Part shown: piece by piece, positions 14,755 to 22,001 of the stretch
How the letters are laid out: the number at the start of each line of letters is the position of its first letter
Numbering within the stretch: position 1 is the stretch's first letter
Source: a virus
IMG/VR virus record: IMGVR_UViG_3300036852_000495
Span: 1-48,831 of that record
Direction: 5' to 3' (one strand)
DNA: 48,831 nucleotides
The notes under the pieces: generated by a model
Seen by the model: only the letters and a program-made list of their open reading frames with translations
What the model was told of the DNA's origin: nothing
Database searches by the model: none
Made by a program: the position numbers and the translations under genes

Positions 14755-15267
14755 TTACTTCTTCTCCTTGAGGTGCGCTGGCCCGTAGCCGCGCTCGGCC
14801 TCGAAATCGTCGACGATCTCGGCGTACTTGCGGTCCATGTGCGTCAAGTTGTTGAGCTCGGTGAAGTTGACCTTTGGTGTGTCGTAGATGGCACGGTGGA
14901 CCATGTCTTTCGGTGCGCCGGCCTTGAGCAGGGCGTCGCGCAGACCAGCGGCATCCGGCACGCGCCGATCACTGCGCTCACCGGAGAACTCGTAGAGCAC
15001 GCCGTTTTCTGGATCGACCCACTCCTTGCCAAACAGGATGATGCGGCCGATCGTGATGCGGGCCTCGGCCGTTCTCTCGATGTATTGCAGCGCCTTGCGG
15101 ATCGGCGTGGCGCGTGCGACGACCACAGGAAGCGCGTCCGGCATGTGCGTCGCGATGTCGTCGATGAACTCGTCGATGAACTTCTCGCTCGGGACCGTCG
15201 CGACGAAACCGGCGAGGCCCTTCGAGGTCAGCAGCGGGGCTGCGTCTACGGTCTTCTCTTCTGCCAT
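14755..15267 (-). CDS. Protein of unknown function, 170 aa, paired with the 374-aa gene
   Basis: Mixed alpha/beta protein with KFIDEFIDDIATHMPDALP, then an ARATPIRKALQYIER helix and a C-terminal MDRKYAEIVDDFEAERGYG. No motif recognised. ATG start after AAGGAGGAG. The direct junction with the next gene (stop next to start) suggests the two products act together. Confidence 0.75.
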   Translation of the reverse strand: MAEEKTVDAAPLLTSKGLAGFVATVPSEKFIDEFIDDIATHMPDALPVVVARATPIRKALQYIERTAEARITIGRIILFGKEWVDPENGVLYEFSGERSDRRVPDAAGLRDALLKAGAPKDMVHRAIYDTPKVNFTELNNLTHMDRKYAEIVDDFEAERGYGPAHLKEKK

Positions 15268-15309
15268 GTTGGTCGCTCCTCCTTAATGCTCGCGGTTCTC
15301 GAACCTCGC

Positions 15310-15528
15310 TCACTCGCCAAGCGCCGCCCGCCCAGCTTCGATCAGCCGACGCCGCGCTGCCGCGCTGGCCCGCCCGAGCCGCGAGTAGTAGTCGGGGTCT
15401 CGCTTGGCGGCGGCCTTCTTGGCGAGCGCGACCATGTGCTCGCGGCCGAGCTTCTTGACGACCGCCCGCCCGCCCTCGGACGGATCGAGCGTGCGGCGTT
15501 TGCCCTTCTTCGGTTTGCGCTTGGCCAT
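15310..15528 (-). CDS. Basic protein, first gene of the minus early operon, 72 aa
   Basis: MAKRKPKKGKRR starts it, followed by GREHMVALAKKAAAKRDPDYYSRLGRASAA, which loosely recalls KGG-type stress peptides and small DNA-binding proteins. The ATG lies only 9 nt after the -10 box, so the message should be leaderless or nearly so. As the first gene behind an operator it could be a self-controlling regulator or a DNA-coating protein; this is inference. Confidence 0.7.
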   Translation of the reverse strand: MAKRKPKKGKRRTLDPSEGGRAVVKKLGREHMVALAKKAAAKRDPDYYSRLGRASAAARRRLIEAGRAALGE

Positions 15529-15531
15529 GTC

Positions 15532-15581
15532 CCGCCGTTTGTACAACGAGCGGCGGACAATGTCAACCGCCGCTCGTACAA
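15532..15581 (-). promoter_or_regulatory. Minus-strand early promoter with operator sites
   Basis: On the minus strand: TTGACA (15566-15561), 17-nt spacer, TACAAA (15543-15538). The 11-bp arms 15546-15556 and 15567-15577 are a perfect inverted repeat with the -35 in the loop. CCGCCGYTYGTACAA occurs twice on the plus strand (15532-15546 and 15567-15581). GCCGCTCGTTGTACA (minus strand, 15554-15540) matches 79-93 of the rightward early promoter at 14 of 15 bases. Confidence 0.85.
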
Positions 15582-15586
15582 CGCGA

Positions 15587-15618
15587 GAGGCCCCCGTTAA
15601 TGCCCAACCGGGGGCCTC
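15587..15618 (-). terminator. Terminator-like hairpin at the end of the late operon
   Basis: GAGGCCCCC (15587-15595) pairs with GGGGGCCTC (15610-15618), loop 14 nt with further partial pairing. It lies between the holin stop (15646) and the minus early promoter. No U-run follows, so termination may need a factor or rely on the strong stem. Confidence 0.6.
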
Positions 15619-15645
15619 CCGCTCTGGGTGGGGTGGGGAAGCCGA

Positions 15646-15924
15646 TTACTTCTCGATGGCCGCTCGGGTCGCAGAGTAGGCGCCAGAGGCCGTCAGGCCC
15701 GCCGTGGCGCCCGCTAGGAACGCTAGGAAGATCGGCAGCGGCTCAGATGAGGTGCCGGTGATACCGCCGGTCAGGGTCCCGGCCACCATGAGCACCGTGC
15801 CCGTCAGCAGGGCCGCCACGCCGCCCCAGCGCTCGGCGTTGAACCCGGTGCGCTTGAGCACCTCTACGATGCCCGCAGTGACCGCTGCGATGGTCGCGCC
15901 AGCCGTGACCACGTCCATGTGCAC
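15646..15924 (-). CDS. Holin, 92 aa
   Basis: Two to three membrane segments (AGATIAAVTAGIVEVL; WGGVAALLTGTVLMVAGTL; PIFLAFLAGATAGLTA) and a charged end. It directly follows the endolysin gene, the usual holin place. It would form the membrane lesion that releases or activates the endolysin. The GTG at 15924 is 9 nt from GGAGG; the in-frame ATG at 15918 is 15 nt away and gives 90 aa. Confidence 0.75.
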   Translation of the reverse strand: MHMDVVTAGATIAAVTAGIVEVLKRTGFNAERWGGVAALLTGTVLMVAGTLTGGITGTSSEPLPIFLAFLAGATAGLTASGAYSATRAAIEK

Positions 15925-15943
15925 GTTTCTCTTCCTCCTTCCT

Positions 15944-17182
15944 CTAGCCCAGTGGGGTGTCGTCCTCGGCTCCGTAACCCTGTGTGTCGGTCCCCCCGAC
16001 GCCGCCTGGATCGCGGACCGGCAGCGCGGTAGCGGGCGGAGGCTGCCGAAGCAGCGCCACGACCGCGCGGGCGGTGCGTCGCAACTTGTGGTTGAAGGTC
16101 CGGCCAGCGAAGCTGTCGAACTTGATCTCAAGCGGAGTGGTCGTCTCCTCGCGGATGATCTCGCGCAGGCGGGTCTCGGTGATTTCCATGTTCAGGTAGT
16201 CCTCCAACAGCCGGTCGATCGGAAGATCGCCGGGACATGCGGTCGCGTAGCCGGTTTCGCGGTGGCCGAGATCGAAGGTGCGCGTGAGGGGGATTCCGTT
16301 GCGGGCGCCGATGTCGCGATGCAGGCGCGCGCTCGCTTCGAGCTGCACTGCGGGCCAGGGCGTGTCTGACCAGGGCTGGCCCGCTAGGTGGACGTGCTCG
16401 ATGCCGATGGCCCGACCGTTCCAGCCAGGCATCGCGTTGTGCCACGCCTGATCGCGCTCACGGACGAGTTGGGCGATGCGGCCGTCAGGACCGATCAGAT
16501 AGTGCGCCGACACACGAGCCGGTCCGGTGGTGTCGTCGGTGAGCTTACGCAGGGCGGCATCGAACGTCGCCGTCACGGTCCAGTGGTCGTTGATGTACTG
16601 CGCGAGGTTGCCGCCCGGCGTGTAGTTCGGCGACGGGATCCACTCGGCGAACGCGCAGTCGGGCATGGCGGGAAGGGTAATGCCTGTGAGGCGCATGAAG
16701 AAGCCGCGCGCCGCGACCGCCGTGACGGTCTTGCCCTCGTTGAAGTAGCGGTCCGCCTGCGAGCTGCCGTCCGCGATGAGCCACTCGCCGAGCAGCGCCG
16801 CACCGAAGCAGTCGGCGAATCCCTCGCGGACCTGCTTCCACGGCTCGAGCAGCCACTCCTGCCACGTCCCGCTGAACTGGCGGAACTCGAAGTACAGGCG
16901 GTGCAGGTCGATGCCGAGCGCGAGGCACACCAACTCGAAGGTGTGGCCGATCTCGTGCGCGGCGGTGCGCCTGATCTCGTTGCTGCGCAGCGGTTCATCC
17001 ATCGAGGGCGACGGATAGTCCACGCGCCAGCGGAACCACGGAGGGAGGTAGCTCTGCGACCACGCGTTCGGCTCGCCCGGTCCCATGTCCTCGCCCCAGA
17101 TCGGCGCCGGGAAAAAGCGCATGCCGTACAGCAGGCCGGCCTGCGTATACCAAGGCGCGATGTAGACGTTGGCGAGCGCCAC
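15944..17182 (-). CDS. Endolysin: N-acetylmuramoyl-L-alanine amidase with HExxH domain, 412 aa
   Basis: Residues about 220-330 are an Amidase_2/PGRP-type domain: AHYLI (His227), QAWHN (His248), IGIEHV (Glu262), LGHRE (His307) and ATACPG (Cys316) supply zinc ligands and catalytic residues that cleave the glycan-peptide amide bond. Residues 1-200 contain RRTAAHEIGHTFEL (HEIGH 76-80) and REGFADCFGAAL (Glu120/Asp124), a zincin-like metallopeptidase pattern. The C-terminal 80 residues are Pro/Gly-rich and may anchor to the wall. GTG start next to the upstream stop. Late-operon lysis gene. Confidence 0.88.
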   Translation of the reverse strand: MALANVYIAPWYTQAGLLYGMRFFPAPIWGEDMGPGEPNAWSQSYLPPWFRWRVDYPSPSMDEPLRSNEIRRTAAHEIGHTFELVCLALGIDLHRLYFEFRQFSGTWQEWLLEPWKQVREGFADCFGAALLGEWLIADGSSQADRYFNEGKTVTAVAARGFFMRLTGITLPAMPDCAFAEWIPSPNYTPGGNLAQYINDHWTVTATFDAALRKLTDDTTGPARVSAHYLIGPDGRIAQLVRERDQAWHNAMPGWNGRAIGIEHVHLAGQPWSDTPWPAVQLEASARLHRDIGARNGIPLTRTFDLGHRETGYATACPGDLPIDRLLEDYLNMEITETRLREIIREETTTPLEIKFDSFAGRTFNHKLRRTARAVVALLRQPPPATALPVRDPGGVGGTDTQGYGAEDDTPLG

Positions 17183-17584
17183 CTATTGTCGGAGTTGGCG
17201 GCGCTCCGGCGTGCCGTTGGGCGGCGCAGAGAGATAGCGCCAGAGACGGTCGTGACTCCGCGCATCGTCACGTTGCAGCAACGCGAACGCCACGGGGAGG
17301 ATGGTCAGGACGATGATCGTCACCAGTCCTAGGACCGGCGGCCCTTCGATCGCTTTGTCGATGAGGCTGAGCAGGGGCGCGAGGAAGAAACAGACGCCGA
17401 GCGCAAGACCGAAGCGAGCCGAGCGCACGCCCCACTCGACCAGGAACACGATCTGACCGTCGCCTGATTCAGCGTGCCGGTTCGCGCGGTCGGCCGTGGC
17501 CTGACGGTACTTGCGCCAGGAGTAGTAGAAGGCAGCGCTTCCTGCCGCGAGCCACACGGCGAGGATCAGGTCAAGAAGACTCAA
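17183..17584 (-). CDS. Membrane protein, three predicted helices, 133 aa
   Basis: Helices at about 5-22 (LILAVWLAAGSAAFYYSW), 57-75 (FGLALGVCFFLAPLLSLID) and 82-102 (VLGLVTIIVLTILPVAFALL). The C-terminus is basic. Adjacent to the endolysin, so a second holin, an antiholin or a spanin-like role is likely; no family recognised. Overlaps the upstream stop by 4 nt. Confidence 0.75.
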   Translation of the reverse strand: MSLLDLILAVWLAAGSAAFYYSWRKYRQATADRANRHAESGDGQIVFLVEWGVRSARFGLALGVCFFLAPLLSLIDKAIEGPPVLGLVTIIVLTILPVAFALLQRDDARSHDRLWRYLSAPPNGTPERRQLRQ

Positions 17585-17736
17585 CGCTGTCGCGGCTTCA
17601 TCGAGTTGACGCGCGCACGAAGCGCACCGACGGTCCTCAGTGCAGCATCCTTGTCGTCCAGTGCAGCCTTGTGCGCTAGGGCTTGCGCCGCAATGCGCGA
17701 CTCGGTCGCCCCATCGTGCCGAATCAGTCCGAGCAT
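17581..17736 (-). CDS. Small helical protein, 51 aa
   Basis: MLGLIRHDGATESRIAAQAL is followed by a charged helix (ALDDKDAALRTVGALRARV). No membrane segment. I start it at the ATG at 17736, just after the 18019-17747 stop; a longer in-frame reading overlaps that gene and has atypical composition. Lies in the lysis group. Unrecognised. Confidence 0.55.
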   Translation of the reverse strand: MLGLIRHDGATESRIAAQALAHKAALDDKDAALRTVGALRARVNSMKPRQR

Positions 17737-17746
17737 CGCCACCAGC

Positions 17747-18019
17747 CTACGTAGTAGTACGTTCACGTCGGCGCAGCTCGTCGCGTATCTCTTTGAGTAT
17801 GTCCAGTTCAAGCAGTTGGCTGGCCGCGACATCCTTGACACCGGCGCTGAGCTCGCGCACTCCGCTGGTGGACTCCCGACCGTCCATGAGGGCGCGGTCA
17901 CGCTGGCCACGGATCTCGTCGGCATGACCCTTGGTCACTAGGAAGCCCGCGAGCACCAGCAGCAGCACCACCCCCGCCGGCCCCCAGCGCAGGATCTCGG
18001 ACACGAGCTCGGGCGACAT
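17747..18019 (-). CDS. Small membrane-anchored coiled-coil protein, 90 aa
   Basis: One N-terminal helix (WGPAGVVLLLVLAGFLVTKG) is followed by a charged helix (DEIRGQRDRALMDGRES to LKEIRDELRRRERTTT). This type-II layout is seen in i-spanins and in some holins. Gram-positive hosts need no spanin, so a holin or tail-associated membrane role is also possible. Confidence 0.7.
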   Translation of the reverse strand: MSPELVSEILRWGPAGVVLLLVLAGFLVTKGHADEIRGQRDRALMDGRESTSGVRELSAGVKDVAASQLLELDILKEIRDELRRRERTTT

Positions 18020-18021
18020 GA

Positions 18022-18396
18022 CTAGTGGTCACCCGCAGCGATCGCTAGCGCTCGGATGAAGATGGTGCCGTCGAAGACCCAGTCGCCGCGGATGCGGATG
18101 TTAGCGAGCTGCTCGCCGATGCCGACGCCGATGGTCGGGTACTTGGTCTCCTCGCCGGTCACGCCGATGCGCATGACCCAGACAAACGGGATCTGGCCCT
18201 CGGGGTACGGCCGGGGGTAAACCCACTGGATGTCGGCATCGCCATTCACGTCGGTGAACACGCGAATGTCGCCGGAGTCTTGGATGCCGATGAGTTGGGG
18301 GTCGACGTGCTGAACCTGGACGACGCGGTCGGCGATCTGATCGGGACTTGAGATGATGACCCCGCCGAGGCCGAGCGGCCGCGCGAAGTCTGGCAT
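18022..18396 (-). CDS. Virion-associated protein, 124 aa
   Basis: Beta-rich (VIISSPDQIADRVVQVQHVD; IRVFTDVNGDADIQWVYPRP). No known motif. Its place between tail genes and the lysis group suggests a small tail or fibre component. Overlaps the previous stop. Confidence 0.7.
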   Translation of the reverse strand: MPDFARPLGLGGVIISSPDQIADRVVQVQHVDPQLIGIQDSGDIRVFTDVNGDADIQWVYPRPYPEGQIPFVWVMRIGVTGEETKYPTIGVGIGEQLANIRIRGDWVFDGTIFIRALAIAAGDH

Positions 18397-18704
18397 CAGG
18401 CGTCGACGCCCTCACTGAGCGTCTCCACGATCTCTCCCCGACGCGGCTGCGGGGCAGGCGGCGCTGGCAGCAGCGTGCCGTCCGGCACACCGCCCAGCAG
18501 CAGTTGCATGATCTCAAGATAGCGTCGGCGGAACTCCCACACCGGCAGCGTGTCGAGTCCGTACATTCGCAGCCAGGGCCGGACGATGCCCGCGAGGAGC
18601 TTGGCGGCTAGGGCTTCCTCGTCGTAACCCTCGGCGCGCAGAAAGTCTGCGGCGTTCTCGAGCAGGTTCGGTACGGTGCGCAGCTCCTCAATCGGCTGGG
18701 CCAC
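18396..18704 (-). CDS. Small virion or chaperone protein, 102 aa
   Basis: Helical (NLLENAADFLRAEGYDEEAL; WEFRRRYLEIMQLLLGG) with a Pro-rich tail. GTG start overlapping the upstream TAG. Possibly a tail-assembly chaperone; not recognised. Confidence 0.7.
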   Translation of the reverse strand: MAQPIEELRTVPNLLENAADFLRAEGYDEEALAAKLLAGIVRPWLRMYGLDTLPVWEFRRRYLEIMQLLLGGVPDGTLLPAPPAPQPRRGEIVETLSEGVDA

Positions 18705-21070
18705 TAGAGCACCTCCCTGAACTGGACACGCACGTCGCCCTCGAGCCAGGTCTCCGGCGTAGACCCGATGCTAGAGGGCGACACAATTTCGTACTCGCTG
18801 ATTTTGACCACCACCGTGCGCGGGTTCTTCGCCCGCTGGTTGGACGGCGCGATGTACGTGAGGTTGATCGGGCACTGCTGCTCGTAGAGATTGACGATGT
18901 TGAAGATGCGCTCGCTGCCGGAGAGGCCTTGCCAGTCTTGTTCGCCGTTCGACATGACCATCTTGTCCGGGCAACTGACGATCGCGTCCATGAGCAGACC
19001 GAGCGGATCGAGCGGGCCGCCCTTGACCGTGGCGGTGTGCAGTGCCGGCGCGGTGCTCGAACCGTTGGCGTCGACCTGGCCACGGAAGCGGAAGCGCAGC
19101 GCGATGTAAGTGCTCTGCACGCAGGTCTGGTCGTCCGAGATGATGAAGCGCTTACCGGACGAGCCCGGCGTCTCGCTGATGCCGGCCATGACCCAGGTGC
19201 CAGAGTTGGTCACGTCGTTGTTGATCGAGTACTCGACTTGGATGCCCTCGCCACTGACCAGCGGCGAGTGCGAGATATCGACGACCGTCCAGAGGGTCTG
19301 ACCCCACGGCTGGCCGAGCGAGATGTTCGAGGTCACCAGTTCGGCGATGTCATCGACGATCCCGAGCAGGCTGTTGCCGAACTGGTCCTGACCCATCGTG
19401 AGGTTGACGTTCTGGCACTGGATCGCCGGCGCACCACGGAAGATGACCATGCCGTTGATCTCGGCGCCGGCGCTGGGGACCGCCGCCGGGATCACGCGCG
19501 CGATCGCGGTCAGTCCGCCGTTGACGATGTCGTAGCGCCAGACCTGGTTCTCGACGCCCAAGTAGTTGAAGCCCTGGGCGAAGCCGAAGTAGACGAAGTT
19601 GTCGTAGCCGTCGATCTGATAGTCGCGCGGCGTTTGGTAGCTCCACTGTGTCGGGTTCCCGGCCTCGAGTAGACCGACGCCCGGCGGATGGCCGAGGTAC
19701 CCGAGGAAGCCGAGTTGGTCGTTCTGCACGTAGTAGGCGCAGGCCGACGCCACCAGCGTCGGGTCGTTGCTGTTGGCGCCCAGCGCCCCGGTGAACTTCG
19801 GGTTGAGCCGGTAGCCGGAGATGAACAGCGAGCCGAGGTAGAAGCGGATGCGGCAGCCGATGAAGCCCGTCGGCAGCACGAGGTAGTCGTGGATGGTCGT
19901 GCCGTCCCATTCCCAGAGCATCGTGCGACTGCCGCTTGAGGCCATCACGATGACCGGTGAGTCGATCGCGCCGCCGCGCTTGGGCGCGAGATCCTGCATG
20001 GTCCAGCCGGTCGGCAGGGTGAACAGCGCGAGCGGCGAGACCGGTGCCGTGATGTTCGGGTTCCACGAATACAGCGTGGTGTCGTCGACACCGAAGACCA
20101 ACCGGTTCGTCCACTTGATGCGCTTGAGGTTCAGCGGATTGATGAACGTGCCGGTCGGCAGCGGACCGTTGGGAATGATGCTGCCGGAGTCGATGAACTG
20201 CGTGCCGCCGAGCACGCTGGCCATGAACTGCTCGACGCCGGCGCTCCGGCCGTAGACCCTGTAACCGGTCGCACCTGGCACCGGTGTCCAGGTCAGCGTG
20301 ATGCGGTGCGTGTTCGGACCGCCGCCGGTGAGGATCGTCACGGCCGCCGACGCCAGCGTCTCGCCTAGGCCGTTCGTCGCCGACACGCGGTAGCTGTAGG
20401 TCGTGGCCGAGAGCAGCGCGCCGCTCGTCGCGCCATCGACCAGGGTGAGGCCTGTAGGAATGGCGAGCGGACCCGTCCACTGCGCGGCGGCGCCGGTGCT
20501 GCCGATGGCGACACGCTGGATGCCGAAGCCGGTGACGACCTCGTAGAGGAACTGGCCGTCATCCTCAAGTTCGATGACCGGTCCGCTGGCTGCCGACGAG
20601 GACGGCACTCCGGTCTTCCAGTCTGGCGAGAACTCCACCAGCGCGCCGTTAGTGCGGTACAGGTATTGCCCGGCGACATGCAGTACGCCGACGTTGCCGA
20701 TCGGCACCGGGTTGCCGATGTTCCCGGTCGGGTTGATCTTCTTGAGCGGCTGGGCGACACCGAGCTCGTGCACGTCGAGCAAGAAACTGCGCAGGAAGCG
20801 GCTCTTGGATATCTCGTCGTCGACGCTGTACACGGCTTGGCCCTGGCCGCGGCGGAAGTCCGCGATGGTGAAGCGCGACCAGTAGTCCTCATCTCGCATC
20901 GAGAGGTGATCCGAGGGCGAGATGAAGACGGCCCGGTCGTTCATCGCCTTCTGCGAGCGGACCGAGAACCGCGAGCCGCCGCTCAGGTTGTAGCCGACAT
21001 CACCGATGATGAGTTGGCAGTGCTCGCCGAGATCGTTCGCGACCGCCGGGCGGTCTGGCGGGATCGGCAC
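18704..21070 (-). CDS. Large tail (tubular/stopper-type) protein, 788 aa
   Basis: Beta-rich throughout, with propeller-like repeats (QYLYRTNGALVEFS; QFLYEVVTGFGIQRVAI; NLKRIKWTNRLVFGVDDTTL) and, at about 200-280, a fibronectin-III-like segment (TYSYRVSATNGLGET; LTWTPVPGATGYRVYGRS). Length and place after the 305-aa connector match the large tail tube/nozzle protein (gp12-like) of podoviruses. The FN3-like insertion may bind the host surface. GTG start. Confidence 0.65.
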   Translation of the reverse strand: MPIPPDRPAVANDLGEHCQLIIGDVGYNLSGGSRFSVRSQKAMNDRAVFISPSDHLSMRDEDYWSRFTIADFRRGQGQAVYSVDDEISKSRFLRSFLLDVHELGVAQPLKKINPTGNIGNPVPIGNVGVLHVAGQYLYRTNGALVEFSPDWKTGVPSSSAASGPVIELEDDGQFLYEVVTGFGIQRVAIGSTGAAAQWTGPLAIPTGLTLVDGATSGALLSATTYSYRVSATNGLGETLASAAVTILTGGGPNTHRITLTWTPVPGATGYRVYGRSAGVEQFMASVLGGTQFIDSGSIIPNGPLPTGTFINPLNLKRIKWTNRLVFGVDDTTLYSWNPNITAPVSPLALFTLPTGWTMQDLAPKRGGAIDSPVIVMASSGSRTMLWEWDGTTIHDYLVLPTGFIGCRIRFYLGSLFISGYRLNPKFTGALGANSNDPTLVASACAYYVQNDQLGFLGYLGHPPGVGLLEAGNPTQWSYQTPRDYQIDGYDNFVYFGFAQGFNYLGVENQVWRYDIVNGGLTAIARVIPAAVPSAGAEINGMVIFRGAPAIQCQNVNLTMGQDQFGNSLLGIVDDIAELVTSNISLGQPWGQTLWTVVDISHSPLVSGEGIQVEYSINNDVTNSGTWVMAGISETPGSSGKRFIISDDQTCVQSTYIALRFRFRGQVDANGSSTAPALHTATVKGGPLDPLGLLMDAIVSCPDKMVMSNGEQDWQGLSGSERIFNIVNLYEQQCPINLTYIAPSNQRAKNPRTVVVKISEYEIVSPSSIGSTPETWLEGDVRVQFREVL

Positions 21071-21988
21071 CTAGCCCACGAACTGCCACGGTCGGACTTG
21101 TCTGCGCGTGCGCGTCGGCAGCGGCGGCATCTGGTTCTGCTGCAACGACTCGCGGAAGAGTCGCAGGTAGTCCGTCCCCGTCTGGCGCTGGCTACCGACC
21201 GGCGAGGCGTTGGCGTTCTGCATCGTCGGCAACTGGTCGAAGCGCACGCGCGGCGACTCCTTCTTCTCCATGACCATGCCCAACGCGTACCACACAGGCA
21301 GGTGGATGAACTCCTCCGGCACGTCGACGGTCGTGCCGACCGCGACCGGCGTGGTGAGCGGTGCGCTGTAGACGAGTTTGAGCACCTCGCTGTTCACCGG
21401 GAGCGCGTCGAGGTGCAGGTTGTGCGAGCTGCCCGGACGCGAAAAGTACTCGAACGGAACGAAGATCGAGTCCAGCGAGCGCAGCACGAAGGCCTGGTGG
21501 ATGCGCGCGCCAGCCTTCACGATCGCCGCGCGCGCGGTGGCCACGACATAGTCAGTCGGGAAGGTGAAGCCGCTGATCGAGGCTGGCACGTCGGTGCTGC
21601 TGGTCAGGTCGTACTCAGACTTGTTCTGCTGCAACGCGACGAAGATGTCGCCCTTGTTGTAGACCTTGCCCTTCATTTCGCGGATGCCGGCGTTGATCGC
21701 GGTCAGGATGCGCTCCTCGCGCCAGACGACCTTGGTGTACTGCATGATGACCGATGCCGCGCCGGGAGGGGCGGTGTTGAAGGTGACCTCGCCGTTGTCG
21801 GCGTTGAGCGTCCACGCGGTCGTCGCCGAGCCGCCGATGGTCACCACCAGCGTGCCGGTCTTCACCGGCTTCGACGAGGTGCGCCAGATTTTCGTGGTGC
21901 CGTCGCCGTTGAAGTTGTCGGTGATGGTCGCGCCGTAGTCCTCGAGCGAGACCCGGACCTCGTCGACAAGATCCTGCCCAGTGGTCAT
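21071..21988 (-). CDS. Tail connector/adaptor protein, 305 aa
   Basis: Pattern typical of the gp11-like adaptor that joins portal and tail: N-terminal DLVDEVRVSLEDY helix, strand-rich middle with TLVVTIGG, an ILTAINAGIREMKG helix, then VDVPEEFIHLPVWYALGMVM and a Pro/Arg-rich C-terminus. Directly precedes the 788-aa tail protein. ATG start after GGAGGGGCTGGG. Confidence 0.65.
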   Translation of the reverse strand: MTTGQDLVDEVRVSLEDYGATITDNFNGDGTTKIWRTSSKPVKTGTLVVTIGGSATTAWTLNADNGEVTFNTAPPGAASVIMQYTKVVWREERILTAINAGIREMKGKVYNKGDIFVALQQNKSEYDLTSSTDVPASISGFTFPTDYVVATARAAIVKAGARIHQAFVLRSLDSIFVPFEYFSRPGSSHNLHLDALPVNSEVLKLVYSAPLTTPVAVGTTVDVPEEFIHLPVWYALGMVMEKKESPRVRFDQLPTMQNANASPVGSQRQTGTDYLRLFRESLQQNQMPPLPTRTRRQVRPWQFVG

Positions 21989-22001
21989 CCCAGCCCCTCC
22001 A

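Noticed and set aside
14389-15600. 403-aa plus-strand open frame
   Set aside because: Lies antisense to the 374-aa, 170-aa and 72-aa genes. Its sequence is a shadow of their codon bias and it would cross the leftward promoter.
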